Origin: Candidatus Burkholderia humilis
Lineage (GTDB): Bacteria > Pseudomonadota > Gammaproteobacteria > Burkholderiales > Burkholderiaceae
DNA: 64,000 nucleotides
Direction: 5' to 3'
Assembly: GCA_001184405.1 (NCBI GenBank)
Contig: LFMX01000017.1
Span: forward strand, 1 to 64,000
The translations under genes were made by a program, and so were the position numbers. Shown here in pieces: positions 50,753-61,401 of this stretch. The notes under the pieces were generated by a model that saw only the letters and a program-made list of their open reading frames with translations, was not told the origin of the DNA and made no database searches. Position 1 is the stretch's first letter; the number at the start of each line of letters is the position of its first letter.

Positions 50753-52332
50753 ATGCAACTCACTGGCAATCTGCTCATCGGTCAGCAATCCGTGCACGGC
50801 ACCAACGGTTCGATCAAGGCCGTCAACGCCTCGACGGGAGCGGCCGTCGAACCGGCTTTCGGCGGCGCGACGCTCGCCGACCTCGATCGCGCGTGCGCGC
50901 TCGCGTGGGCCGCGTTCGATGTGTATCGCGAAACCTCGCCGGAAGACCGCGCGAAGTTTCTGGAAACGATCGCGCAGAACATTTTCGATATCGGCGACGA
51001 TCTGATCGAGCGTTGCATGATCGAAAGCGGTCTGCCGCGTCCGCGTCTGGAAGGCGAGCGCGGCCGTACGGTCGGCCAGTTGCGCATGTTCACCGATGTC
51101 GTGCGTAACGGCGATTTCGTCGACGCGCGCATCGATCCGGCGCAACCGGAACGCAAGCCGCTGCCGCGTGTGGATCTGCGTCTGCGTCATATCGGCGTCG
51201 GTCCGGTCGCGGTGTTCGGCGCGAGCAACTTCCCGCTCGCGTTCTCGGTCGCCGGCGGCGATACGGCGTCGGCGCTCGCAGCGGGCTGCCCGGTCATCGT
51301 GAAGGCGCACTCGGCGCATCCGGGCACGGCGGAACTCGTCGGCCGCGCAGTGCAAAAGGCCGTGAAGGACTGCGGCATGCCGGAAGGCACGTTCTCGCTG
51401 CTGTTCGACAGCGGTCGTGACGTCGGTCAGGGACTGGTCGCGGACAACCGCATCAAGGCGGCGGGCTTCACGGGCTCGCGCGGCGGCGTGGCGCTGATGA
51501 AGATCGCGGCGGCGCGCAAGGAACCCATTCCGGTCTACGCGGAAATGAGCAGCATTAACCCGGTTCTGCTGTTCCCGAACGCGCTGAAGAACCGTGGCGA
51601 AGCCATCGGCAAAGCGTTTGTGGCGTCGCTCGTGTTCGGCGCAGGCCAGTTCTGCACGAATCGGGTCTGGTGCTCGCCATCGACGGTCCGGATCTCGACA
51701 CGTTCATCGCGTCGGCATCCGCGGCGTTGAAGGAAACGGCCGCGCAGACCATGCTGACGCCGGGCATCTACAAGACTTACGCCAGCTCGGTCGAAAAGGC
51801 CGGTGAGCACGCCGACGTGACGTGCGCCGCGCGCGGTCTCGAAGCGAAGGGCGACAATCAGGGCCAGTCGGCGCTGTTCGTCACCACGGCTGACGCGGTC
51901 CGCAAGAGCCACGAACTGCAGGAGGAAATCTTCGGCGCGTCGTCGCTGGTCGTGCGCTGCCCGAGCCTCAACGCCATGCTGGAACTGGTCGAATCGCTGG
52001 AAGGCCAGCTGAGCTCGGCGCTGCACATCGACGAAGCCGATTACGCCGATGCCAAGCGTCTTCTGCCCGCACTCGAGCGCCGCACGGGCCGCCTGCTGGT
52101 GAACGGCTTCGGCACGGGCGTGGAAGTCGGCCACGCGATGGTGCACGGCGGCCCGTTCCCGTCGACGGCGGATGGCCGCTCGACCTCGGTCGGCAGCCTG
52201 GCGATCAACCGCTTCCTGCGTCCGGTGAGCTATCAGGGTCTGCCCGAAGCGCTGCTGCCGAATGCGCTGAAGAACGGCAATCCGCTCGGCCTGAACCGCC
52301 GTATCGACGGCAAGCTGAAGCTGGCGGACTAA
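50753..52332 (+). pseudogene. 2,5-dioxovalerate (alpha-ketoglutarate semialdehyde) dehydrogenase, single frameshift
   Basis: NADP-dependent aldehyde dehydrogenase of about 526 codons, the last step of oxidative pentose or sugar-acid catabolism to 2-oxoglutarate. Seen are [37 protein letters not shown], the Glu/Cys centre [18 protein letters not shown] and FGAGQFCTN, and the tail NGNPLGLNRRIDGKLKLAD. One C appears missing at about 51662 directly after the catalytic Cys (CTN then RVW instead of PGLVLAIDG), changing frame; the rest is intact to 52332. The gene is flanked by a LysR regulator and a terminator. Confidence 0.88.
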
Positions 52333-52353
52333 CGCGGCTTCGATTTGCGCGTA

Positions 52354-52388
52354 AGGCTGTGGCGTTGCGAGGCGCCACGGCTTTTTTT
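52354..52388 (+). terminator. rho-independent terminator after dehydrogenase gene
   Basis: A GGC-T-GTGGCG / CGCCAC-G-GCC type stem spans 52355-52381 and is followed by seven T. Confidence 0.7.
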
Positions 52389-52578
52389 CACGCGCCGGAA
52401 AACTGTACGAAAGGCATCGCCGGACAATTGATTCGTATGCCGAAACATCAACGCGGTTTGCCCTTGCTCCGCAAGCATTTGCGCTTTTCGCTACGCGCGA
52501 TTGAACCGCCGAAAGGCTTACGCATCAGTGGGCCGCCAGCCGGCGAGCCTTGTCGGTTTTCGGCTAAGGATTGGCGGC

Positions 52579-52758
52579 TCAAAACCGCCTGCCCGAATCC
52601 AAAATGTCAGAAATACAGTGAGCGATGAAATCGAGGCTCGCGCCTGCCTGAACCACGGCGCCGTATCCGGCACGATCCAGACGCTTCACATAATACGAAG
52701 GATTGCTGCCGCGAAACGGTTTCACGCGTTCGAGCGCGAACTGTTTTACCGCGCGCAT
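52579..52758 (-). CDS. possible small protein
   Basis: 59 codons reading MRAVKQFALERVKPFRGSNP then SYYVKRLDRAGYGAVVQAGA. Composition and aromatic content look protein-like, but there is no clear ribosome binding site and the family was not recognised. It may be the 3' part of a larger decayed gene. Confidence 0.3.
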   Translation of the reverse strand: MRAVKQFALERVKPFRGSNPSYYVKRLDRAGYGAVVQAGASLDFIAHCISDILDSGRRF

Positions 52759-52813
52759 TGGCGGCCACACGCTGTTGGCAACCCCATCGCACCTGTTCTT
52801 CGAGGGCTTTAGC

Positions 52814-54633
52814 ATGACCACGCGTCTGACGTTTCCCGCATCCATGTTCTCCGTCGTCTGCCAGCGTTGCGGCAGCACGGTGCGCAAGAACGCCGACAGC
52901 TGCCCCACTTGCGGCGCGGACCGCAGTGCCGCGTTCGGCTCGAAACGCAATGCCGGCGCGGCGCAAGAGCGGCCGCGCGGCAGCATGTTCGAGCAAACCG
53001 CATCGGCGCCGCGTGCATCGGCGGGAGCGAACATGTCCGCGGCCAACGACGCCGCCGCTAGCGAACGCTCCGGCTGGAGCGCCGCGTGGGACCCTAAACG
53101 CGCGAGTGAGTGCATCGCCCAGAAGGCGGCGGAGCATCGGCAAAAGCGGATCGAGCGCGTCGCGCAGTCGACGCGCAATGCCTATGCGCCGCATCATCCC
53201 GATCCCGACGCGCTGCCGGGCTCCGAAAACTGGACGCATCGCAAGACGATCATCGCCGGGGCGTGCGCGCTCGCGTTGCTGACCGGCGCGGTGTTCTATC
53301 TGCAACATGGCGATTCCGTCGATCACGCGCAGCCTTCCGTCGATCACAGCGTGTCCGGCTCGATCGATTCGCACGTCGCCAATTCGAACGCATCGCGCTC
53401 GACCGGCAACGTCGCGCCGCGCACGCAGACGCAAACCCAGACGCGCGCGTTGGCATCGGGCAACCCGATCCAGGGCGTGCGTTAGGCGATGGATCAGCAC
53501 GACCTCACGCTGGCGCACGCGCGCCTGAAGGCGCTGAGCGTGCAGCAGCAGGGCCGCTCCGAATTCGAGGCGCTGAAGGACGAACTGGTCCGGCGCGAAT
53601 TGCAGCGCGATGCCGCCCTTCAACTCGCGCGCGCGTGCGAACGGACGTCCGCGTGGGCGTGCGTGCAGCAAAACGCGGGCGAAGCGCTGTCGGTCGACGG
53701 CAGCAATACCGAATCGCAGGCGATGCTCGAACGTGTGATCGAACACGCGGGCTGGGTCGGCACGAATCCGGAAGCGGCGAAAAAAGCGCTGGCCGCGCCC
53801 GAAGTGACCAACGCCACCCGTTCCGCCGATGCCGCGTTGCCGCCGCCCTCGCCCTCGCCTGCTCCTGCACAGGCAAAACGTTGCAGCCGTGCCGCCGGAG
53901 CATCTGACGACGCCGCAAGCGTCTGCATCGACGTAAAAATCCGCCTCGGAGAGGCGCGCCGCGCAACGCACTGCCGTCGCGCGTCAGGCCGCCGCCGATC
54001 AGGCCCGCGCTCAGGCCGCTCAAGCCGATGCCGAACGCGCCGACAAGATCGCGCGCGCAGGCCGCGACCAATGCGCTGACCGCCGCCACGATCAACACGC
54101 CGAAGACGCCTCCGGCCGCCCGTCCCCCGGCACAGACGACGCAGCCTTCCGCACAGGCCGTCTCGCCGCGCGCACCGACTTATCTCGGCGATTCGCCGTC
54201 CGCCGGGCAATCGCCGCTTTATCAGGGTCCGGCGCCCGCACAGCAGGCCGCGCCCCGCGCGCCGCAGTATCTCGATTCGACGCCGGCGCAGCACGCCACG
54301 TCCGCCGCGCCGCATCAGCCGCAATATATGGCGCCGAGCAGTTCGAAAGCCGTCCCGCGCGTGCCGACAGCAAACGCCACCGTCGCGCCGACCATCGCGC
54401 AGCGTGTGCCGCCGGTGATCGTGCAGGCGCCCGCGACGCAGGCGACCGCGCAGCGCTCCACCGTGCCGGCGGTGACCGGCGTCGCGCCGACGAATATCGC
54501 GACGGCCGCGTCCGCTACCGTGAACGCGCCTGCATCGACACGAACGGATGCCGACAAGACCGAGGCGCTCGAACGCGCCATCAAACAATACGGCTGGAGC
54601 GGTTCGGACGCGATGCCCAAGCCCGCGCCGTAA
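52814..54633 (+). pseudogene. zinc-ribbon membrane protein with Ala/Pro/Gln-rich tail, disrupted
   Basis: About 606 codons. A four-Cys zinc ribbon (VCQRCGSTVRKNADSCPTCG) is followed by a basic region, one membrane helix (TIIAGACALALLTGAVFYL near residue 145-165), a helical part with CERTSAWACVQQNAGEAL and GWVGTNPEAAKKAL, and a long low-complexity tail ending ERAIKQYGWSGSDAMPKP. TAG at 53483-53485, frameshifts near 53875 and 54060, and TAA at 53934-53936 interrupt it. The GW-x-G motif appears twice. Function unknown. Confidence 0.6.
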
Positions 54634-54741
54634 CGCCGCTCAACCACGGCACGCATAACCCGCATGACCGATTTGCGCGCGATGCGAGGAGCATAGCGCG
54701 CGTGACTTCAGTACCCGTCCAACTTAGAGCAAAGGTCAACC

Positions 54742-55463
54742 ATGTTTGCGAATCAACTCATGCGGAATGCGGCGCGCGGGGCGCTCGCATTGCTCGGCGT
54801 CGTCGGGCTGTGGACGGCAATGCAATCGAGCCAGGCGGCCGATGCCGCACCCTACAAGATCACGACGGGCCAGGAACGCGGCACGTATATCCAGATCGGG
54901 CGGGATTTGTCGAAGTTCGTCGCGGATCCGGCGGGCATGGATCTCGACGTGCTGTCTTCGCAGGGATCGGCGGAAAACGTGCAGCGCATGCGCTACGAGG
55001 CGGGCGTGAAGTTCGCGCTGGTGCAGAGCGACGTGTATCAAGCATGGATATGGCGGCCTCGGGCAATGCGGATGCCGCGCGCATCATCCAGCCGCTGCGG
55101 CTCATCATGCCGCTTTATGACGAGGAGACGTTGACCTACGACTACGGTCTGCGCGGCACGGTGGGCGCGCTGTCGAAATTCGCGGATTCGCTGTGCACGA
55201 ACTTCGATACGCTGCAGGCGCAGAGGCATCCGAAGTGGAAGCAGGTGCATCTCGAACTGCCGCCGCTCACGAAGGGCTGGAAATACTATCCGCCGATGGA
55301 AAAGCGCTTGCGCTCGTGCATCGCGCATCGGGCGGCGGTGGCGCAGCAATCGCAGGATGGCGCGCAGAAAGTGTCCACGCGTGCCGTCGATGCAGACGCT
55401 CCCAAGCCGAAAAAGCAAGCGTGCACCGCGCAGGAAAAGCTGCTCTTGCTGTGCGATCAGTGA
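54742..55463 (+). pseudogene. TAXI-family TRAP transporter solute receptor, large internal deletion
   Basis: The start MFANQLMRNAARGALALLGV with a signal peptide leads to YKITTGQERGTYIQIGRDLS and FALVQSDVYQA, the N-terminal lobe of a TAXI binding protein. After a frameshift near 55040, GNADAARIIQPLRLIMPLYD is followed directly, at about 55125, by LTYDYGLRGTVGALSKFADS, which belongs to the C-terminal lobe. By family knowledge well over 100 codons are missing between these points. The tail ends KKQACTAQEKLLLLCDQ. No TRAP membrane subunits are adjacent. Confidence 0.78.
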
Positions 55464-56906
55464 TTGAGCGTAGGCATGACGGCGGCAAGGCGGGCGAGGC
55501 CAGAATCGATGGCCTCGGCCTGCGTGCCGCCGTATCCGAGCAGCACGCCGCGCTGCGCCGGTTTGCCTGCATAAAACGTCTCGATTCCATATAACCCGAC
55601 CGACACTTCGCGCGCCGCCGCGACGACGCGCGCTTCATCGATCGCGCCGTGCAAACGCGCGACGAGATGAATGCCCGCGCTCGCCGGCATCGGCTCGAAC
55701 CACGGCGCGAGCGCGCCCGTCAGATGCGCGAGCAGCCGCGCGTGCCGTTGCGCATACGCCTTGTGCATGCGACGCAGATGCTTCGCGTAATCGCCGTCCA
55801 GCATGAACGCGCCGAGCGCGGTCTGCGTCAGCATGCAGCTATGCCAGTCGCAGATTTGCTTGGCGTGCCAGAGCGGTTCCGACAGCGTCGCGGGCGGCAC
55901 CACATATCCGATGCGCAAGTCCGGAAACATGGTCTTCGAAAACGTACCGACATACGCGACGACGCCCGCGCGATCCAGACTTTTCAGCGATTCCACCGGC
56001 CGGCCTTCGAAGCGGAATTCGCCGTCGTAATCGTCCTCGACGATCACCGCGCCTCGCTTCGCCGCCCATTCGAGCAACGCGATACGCCATTCGAGCGACA
56101 TCGGCATGCCGAGCGGAAACTGGTGCGATGGCGTTACATAAACGAGCCGCGCGTTTCTCGGTAGCTTGCTCACGACGATGCCCTCGCCATCCACCGGCAC
56201 ATGCGCGATGCGCGCGCCCACGGCCGCGAACAACGCGCGCGCGGGCGGATAACTCGGTTCTTCGATGGCGACGACATCGCCCGGCTGGACGAGACGCACG
56301 AGCAGATCGAGCCCCTGTTGCGCGCCCTGTGTCACCGCGACGTCCTGCCAGTTGCACGTCACCGCGCGGCTAAACGCCAGATAACGCGCGATGCCGAGCC
56401 GCAGTTCCTGTTCGCCCGCCGGATCGCGATAACCGCCCATGCCGCCACCCGCACGCAACTGTTTTCTGAGCGCCTGATTGAGACAGCGACGCCACGCATC
56501 GTAGGGAAAAAAGCGTTTTGTCGGTGACGCCGCCTTTGAAATCGCCATCGAGCGTGATGTCGGTGGGCGGCATGGGCATCGACATGCGCGCGGGCATCTG
56601 ACGCCAGATGCCGGTGGCGCGGGCGGGCGCATCGGCCGGCTGCGCACGCGCCGATGGCAAACGCGTGAGGCCATCCGCGACAAAAGTGCCATCGCCTGCA
56701 CGCGTGCGCAGAAAACCTTCCGCGATCAGCCGCTCGAACACATCGAGCGTGGTCTTGCGCGACACGCCGAGTTGCGCGGCGAGATCGCGCGTGGACGGCA
56801 GACGCGCATTGGCGGCCAGCCGCCCCTCGACGATGCCTGCGCGCAACTGGCCGTAGATTTGGCCGGTAAGGTCGCGGCGTCCGTGCAGGGTGATGTGGAT
56901 GTCCAA
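55457..56906 (-). pseudogene. MocR-type regulator (GntR HTH + aminotransferase-like domain), frameshifted
   Basis: The winged helix (LTGQIYGQLRAGIVEGRLAA, SRKTTLDVFERLIAEGFLRT) is linked to a PLP fold-type I domain (VTQGAQQGLDLLVRLVQPGD, IVEDDYDGEFRFEGRP, with the PLP Lys in YVGTFSKTMFPDLRIGY). A frame change lies in an AAAAAA run near 56510, between DKTLF and FPYDAWRRCLN. Without it the protein would be about 483 residues. MocR proteins often control vitamin B6 or amino-acid genes; the target here is unknown. The 3' end overlaps the TAXI gene stop by seven bases. Confidence 0.83.
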
Positions 56907-56930
56907 GAAAGTCTCGCGCGCCGCCCGTTC

Positions 56931-57197
56931 CTACAATGCCTCGCCGAACAACGCCGAACACAGCGTCACGCCTTCCGACGTCAGCCACGCGCTCCCCACA
57001 CCCCCTCCTCGTCGATCTGCACCTCCGCCAGCCCTGCATCCGACAAACCCCGCCAATTGCCGCCGCAGCGTGCTCATCGGCAAATCGGACTGCTTCGACA
57101 GCTTGGCGAGCGACCACGCGCGCCCCGGCGTCTCCTGCTTCGCGCGCCACAGTTGCGTCAGCACGGCGACGAGCGCCGGATCGATCGAATCGTTCAT
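56931..57197 (-). pseudogene. small winged-helix DNA-binding protein, probable paired frameshifts
   Basis: MNDSIDPALVAVLTQLWRAK, RAWSLAKLSKQSDLPMSTLR and QLAG form a winged-helix start, and SAWLTSEGVTLCSALFGEAL is a plausible end. The middle (FVGCRAGGGADRRGGGVG) is out of register; an adjacent frame reads LTDAGLAEVQID-like sequence, suggesting two compensating indels near 57050 and 57000. The ATG overlaps the stop of the second MocR gene by four bases, so they were co-transcribed. About 88 codons. Confidence 0.6.
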
Positions 57198-58629
57198 GTG
57201 TGTTCCCTCGCGTGAATGTCGATATCGTGGACCAGCGTGCCCAGATGCTGCAGTGCCGCCTCGCTCTGCGCGGTCCACGGGTAGCTGTAGTTGAGTCGAA
57301 TGTAATGGCTGAAGGCGTTGCGCGTCGAGAACATATAGCTGGCCCGACCGTGATGCCCGCCTCCAGCGCGGCGCGATACAGCTTCATCGAACCGACGCGC
57401 GCCGGTAGTTCGACCACAACACATAGCCGCCCTGTGGCGTCGACGTGCGCGTGCCGGGCGGAAAAAAGCGCTCGACCATCGCGCTCATGATGCGCGTCTG
57501 CTGCCGATACAACCTGGGCACGCGCCGCAAATGCCGGTCGTATCCGTCCTGCCGCAAATAATCGGCGATGGCGATTATTTGCGGCAGGACGGCGTCGTCA
57601 GCGTGTTCAGGAATTTGAGCTTTTCCACTTGCGCGCGATACCGTCCCGGCATCGCCCAGCCGATGCGATAACTCGCTGCCAGACTCTTCGAAAACGATGC
57701 GCAATGCAGCACGAGCCCGGCCGTATCGAAATTCTTGAGCGAAGAAGGACGCGCATCGCCGAAATACAGTTCGTGATAGACGTCGTTTTCGATCACGGGA
57801 ATGTCGTGCAGCGTGAGCAGTGTCATCAACTGCTGCTTGCGCGCGTCCGGCATTTGAAAACCGAGCGGATTCTGGAAGTTCGGCATGACCATGCACGCCG
57901 CAATTTTTCTCGTCGCGATGATTTGCGCGAACGCGTCGATGTCGATACCGTCGGCCGGATGCGTCAGCACTTCGATCGCGCGCATGCCGAGACGTTCGAT
58001 GGCGTGGAGCATCGCGTAATACGTCGGCGATTCGACCGCGACCGTATCGCCGGGCTTGGCAACGGCTTGCAGGCTCAGGTTGATGGCTTCGGTCGCGCCG
58101 ACCGTGATCACGATTTCTTCCGGATCCACCGGCACGCCGTTCTCCGCATAGCGCCGCGCGATTTGGCGAATGAGTTGGGGATTGCCGGGCGGCAAGTCAT
58201 CGATGAGATTCCAGCTCGACTGCCGCCGCGCAATTGCATTCGCGTACTGGTGATGCGCCGCCAGGGAAACGGCTCGGGATCGGGATACGGCGAGCCGAAC
58301 GGCACGGCATCGTGCGCGCGGATACTGCACAGCGTGGACAGCACGAGGCGGCTCACATCCACTTCCGATGCCGTCGCGATCACGCGCCCGGACGACGCAT
58401 GCGACGACGCGCTCAACAACGGCTTCACGCGTACGAAATAGCCGGACTGCGGCCGTGTTTCCAGAATGCCGCGGCTTTCCAGCAGCGCATAGGCGTGCAG
58501 CACCGTCTTGATGCTCACCTCGTGCTGAGGACTGGCCTGCCGCACCGACGCGATTTTTTCGCCCGGCGCGAACACGCCGCGCCGCACGGTTTCCTCGATT
58601 TCATCGGCGAGTTTTTCGTAAAGCTTCAA
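57194..58629 (-). pseudogene. second MocR-type regulator / aminotransferase-like, multiply disrupted
   Basis: HTH: MKLYEKLADEIEETVRRGVF, ASPQHEVSIKTVLHAYALLE. PLP domain: NPQLIRQIARRYAENGVPVD, VITVGATEAINLSLQAVAKP, VMPNFQNPLGFQMPDARKQQ, HDIPVIENDVYHELYFGDAR, and the Lys motif ASFSKSLAASYRIGWAMPGR. Frame changes occur near 58230, 57580 and 57400. The one at 57544-57592 coincides with a perfect 21-bp inverted repeat that replaces the expected PSLPQ-like sequence and introduces a TAA at 57575-57577. The C-terminus resumes as YLRQDGYDRHLRRV and SHYIRLNYSYPWTAQSEA. About 475 codons. Confidence 0.82.
57544..57592. repeat. perfect 21-bp inverted repeat inside MocR pseudogene
   Basis: 57544-57564 and 57572-57592 are exact reverse complements separated by seven bases. 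The arms contain CCGCAAATAATCG and CGATTATTTGCGG. Confidence 0.95.
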
Positions 58630-58780
58630 GCGTTTTCCTGCTTAAGACGACAATGCGACAAGTCTAGGACAAAACGACGCAACTGTACTCCTCGGATTTC
58701 GCATTTTCTGTGCGCCGCGTTCGATTCGGGACACAGTACGCTATTAAGCATCGCAAGCAATCCGTCTTTACCAGAACATC

Positions 58781-60958
58781 ATGGCCTTCAAGAAGCCCGA
58801 AGAGCTAATCGAACCCTACATGCACCCCGCCGCCGGCTGGGGCGCACTGAAGCAAGTCGCCATCAATCTCGTCAAAGAGAAAGTCGCCGGTGGCAATTTC
58901 AAGACGCTCTTCAAGCAGAATCAGCCCGACGGCTTCGACTGCCCCGGTTGCGCGTGGCCGGACCGCGAGCACAGCTCGACCTTCGAATTCTGCGAAAACG
59001 GCGTCAAGGCGGTGGCGGCTGAAGCCACCAGCAAACGTGTGACGCCCGCGTTTTTCGAGGAGCACACGGTCGAATCGCTGATGAGCCAGTCGGATTACGA
59101 ACTGGAGCAACACGGCCGCCTGACCGATCCACTCGTGTACGACGCCAAACGCGATCGCTACGTGCCAATCGAATGGGACGATGCGTTCGAGCTGATCGCA
59201 TCGCATCTGAAAAAACTGGACGATCCGGACCGCGCCGCGTTCTATACGTCCGGCCGCGCGAGCAATGAAGCGGCGTTTCTGTATCAATTGTTCGTGCGCA
59301 TGTACGGCACCAACAATTTCCCCGATTGCTCGAACATGTGTCACGAAGCGACGAGCCGTGGCTTGCCGCATACGGTGGGCATCGGCAAGGGAATGGTCAC
59401 GCTCGACGACTTCGAACACGCGGATACCTTGTTGCTGTTCGGCCAGAATCCGGCGATGGACCATCCGCGCATGCTCGGCGAGTTGCGCGACTGCGCGAAG
59501 CGCGGTGCAACCATCGTGTCGATCAATCCGCTGAAGGAGCGCGGGCTGGAGCGTTTTGCGAGCCCGCAGCACACGCTCGACCTGCTGTCGCCGAAGGGCG
59601 TGAAGATCAGTTCCGTGTTTATCTGCCCGAAAGTCGGCGGCGATTTAGCGCTCATCAAGGGTGTCGCGAAGCGCGTGATCGAACTCGACGATGCGACGCT
59701 CGCCAACGGCAATGAACGCGTGCTGGACGTGGAATTCATCGCGCAGCACACGGTCAATTTCGATGTCTTCGCGGACGATTTGCGCGCCGAAAGCTGGGAC
59801 GCGATCGTCGCGGAATCCGGCGTGGAAATGGACGACGTGCTCAAGCTCGCCGACATCTACGTGAAGGGCCGCGCCGTCATTTCCACATGGGGCATGGGCC
59901 TCACGCAGCACAAGAATTCCGTGCCCACCATCCAGTTGCTGTCGAACCTGATGATGATGCGCGGCAATATCGGCCGTCGCGGTGCGGGTCTGTGCCCGGT
60001 GCGTGGCCCATTCGAACGTGCAGGGCGATCGCACGGTGGGTATCGAAGAAAAGCCGACCAAAGCGTTTCTCGATGCACTCGCCACCGCGTACGATTTCGA
60101 ACCGCCGCGCGCGCACGGTTACGACGTCGTCGAAAGCATTCACGCGATGCTCGAAGGCAAGGTGAAGGTGTTTATTGGACTGGGCGGCAATTTTTCGATC
60201 GCCACGCCCGATACCCCGCGCACCTGGCAAGGCGTGTCCGTCGAAGATTCGATGAGCATGGTGCACATCTCGTACGGCATGAACAAACCGGCATCGCCGA
60301 ACCTGCTGTCCGAAACGGCGATCGTCGCGCGTATGGCGCACGCGACGCTGGGTTCATCGAAGGTGGATTGGCTCGCGCACGCGGCGGATTACGCGCTGAT
60401 GGCATCGAAAAGGTGATTCCGGGCTTTGCGAACTACAACGAGCGGCTAAAGAAACCGGGCGGCTTTCATCTGGGCGTGGCCTCGCGCGACCGGATCTGGA
60501 AAACGCCGCACGGCCGCGCGCAGTTCATCGTCCACAATATTTCTTTCGATACCCCGATTCACCGCGCCCGCGCGCTGCACGGCGAGCGCCTGATGACGCT
60601 GATGACCACGCACTCACACGACCAGTACAACACGACGATTTACGGTCTCGACGACCGTTATCGCGGTGTGTACGGCCAGCGCCATGTGCTGTTCACGAAT
60701 CGCGACGATATCGATATGCTCGGTTTCGAACCAGGCGAACGGGTGGATATCACCAGCGTGTGGGATGACGGCGTGGAGCGCAACGTGGAAGGTTTCAAGC
60801 TGGTCGAGTACGACATTCCGCTCGGCTGTCTCGGTGCGTATTATCCGGAAACCAACCCGCTCGTGCCGTTGTCGTCGATTGCGGATGGCGCCGGTACGCC
60901 TACGTCGAAGTCCATTCCCGTGTTGTTGACGCGTTCCAGAGCTGCCATTGCCACCTGA
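58781..60958 (+). pseudogene. FdhF/YdeP-family molybdopterin oxidoreductase, frameshifted with internal deletion
   Basis: Formate-dehydrogenase-like protein of the YdeP type (about 770 residues in relatives). Seen are GFDCPGCAWPDREHSSTFEF (cluster-type Cys motif), FYTSGRASNEAAFLYQLFVR, NNFPDCSNMCHEATSRGLPH, INPLKERGLERFASPQ, then after a frame change near 60005 HSNVQGDRTVGIEEKPTKAF. At about 60225 GGNFSIATPDTPRTWQG runs directly into VSVEDSMSMVH; in YdeP about 45 residues lie between. Another frame change occurs near 60405. The tail SHDQYNTTIYGLDDRYRGVY and SKSIPVLL is in order. In E. coli YdeP is linked to acid resistance; the reaction is unknown. Confidence 0.85.
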
Positions 60959-61185
60959 GATCGAGCCGTGAAGGCATGGCGGCGAGTGCGTGACGGCGCG
61001 CGCGGCCGGTGCCGGATTTGCCGCTCCAGCACGGCCACGCCGCTGAAGCAGTGGTCGATCGCTGCGCCGAATAGCGCGAACGCGGCCACGCTGGCGATCC
61101 ATCCGTAAGCGATGCTCTCGAAACGCTGCGAAACGAACACGCCGCACGCCGCCGCAATGGCGATGGCCAGCATCAGAAGCGGCAT
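60841..61185 (-). CDS. possible small membrane protein
   Basis: The first 50 residues contain two hydrophobic segments (MPLLMLAIAIAAACGVFVSQ and YGWIASVAAFALFGAAIDH). The rest is arginine-rich and runs antisense into the oxidoreductase 3' end, so the natural C-terminus is uncertain and an indel is likely near 61020. Function unknown. Confidence 0.35.
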   Translation of the reverse strand: MPLLMLAIAIAAACGVFVSQRFESIAYGWIASVAAFALFGAAIDHCFSGVAVLERQIRHRPRAPSRTRRHAFTARSQVAMAALERVNNTGMDFDVGVPAPSAIDDNGTSGLVSG

Positions 61186-61200
61186 AGGCGGAGACTGTTC

Positions 61201-61305
61201 ATGCTCGATATGGTGCGGCTGTCCGCCGTGATGCTCTGCTGGAAGCCGCTGAAAGAGTACGCGCTGATCGAGTGGTTCATCGCCATCGTCCCGGAGTTGT
61301 CTTAA
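61201..61305 (+). pseudogene. short coding remnant of unknown origin
   Basis: 34 codons reading MLDMVRLSAVMLCWKPLKEY then ALIEWFIAIVPELS. It looks like a 3' fragment of a larger gene but no family was recognised. Confidence 0.2.
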
Positions 61306-61401
61306 GTTTGCTGTTTCGCAAACTTACTCAATCAGGACGATTGGCAACATCAGATAGCTCCGAACAACCTGTCTGATACAGCGATTGCCGTCAGCCGGCG
61401 T

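Noticed and set aside
1839..53485. A genetic code in which TAG means glutamine
   Set aside because: At least two otherwise normal genes (ending at 16302 and 28975) appear to use TAG as their real stop, and most TAG-containing genes also carry frameshifts. Mutation is the simpler explanation; only suppression was kept as a testable idea.
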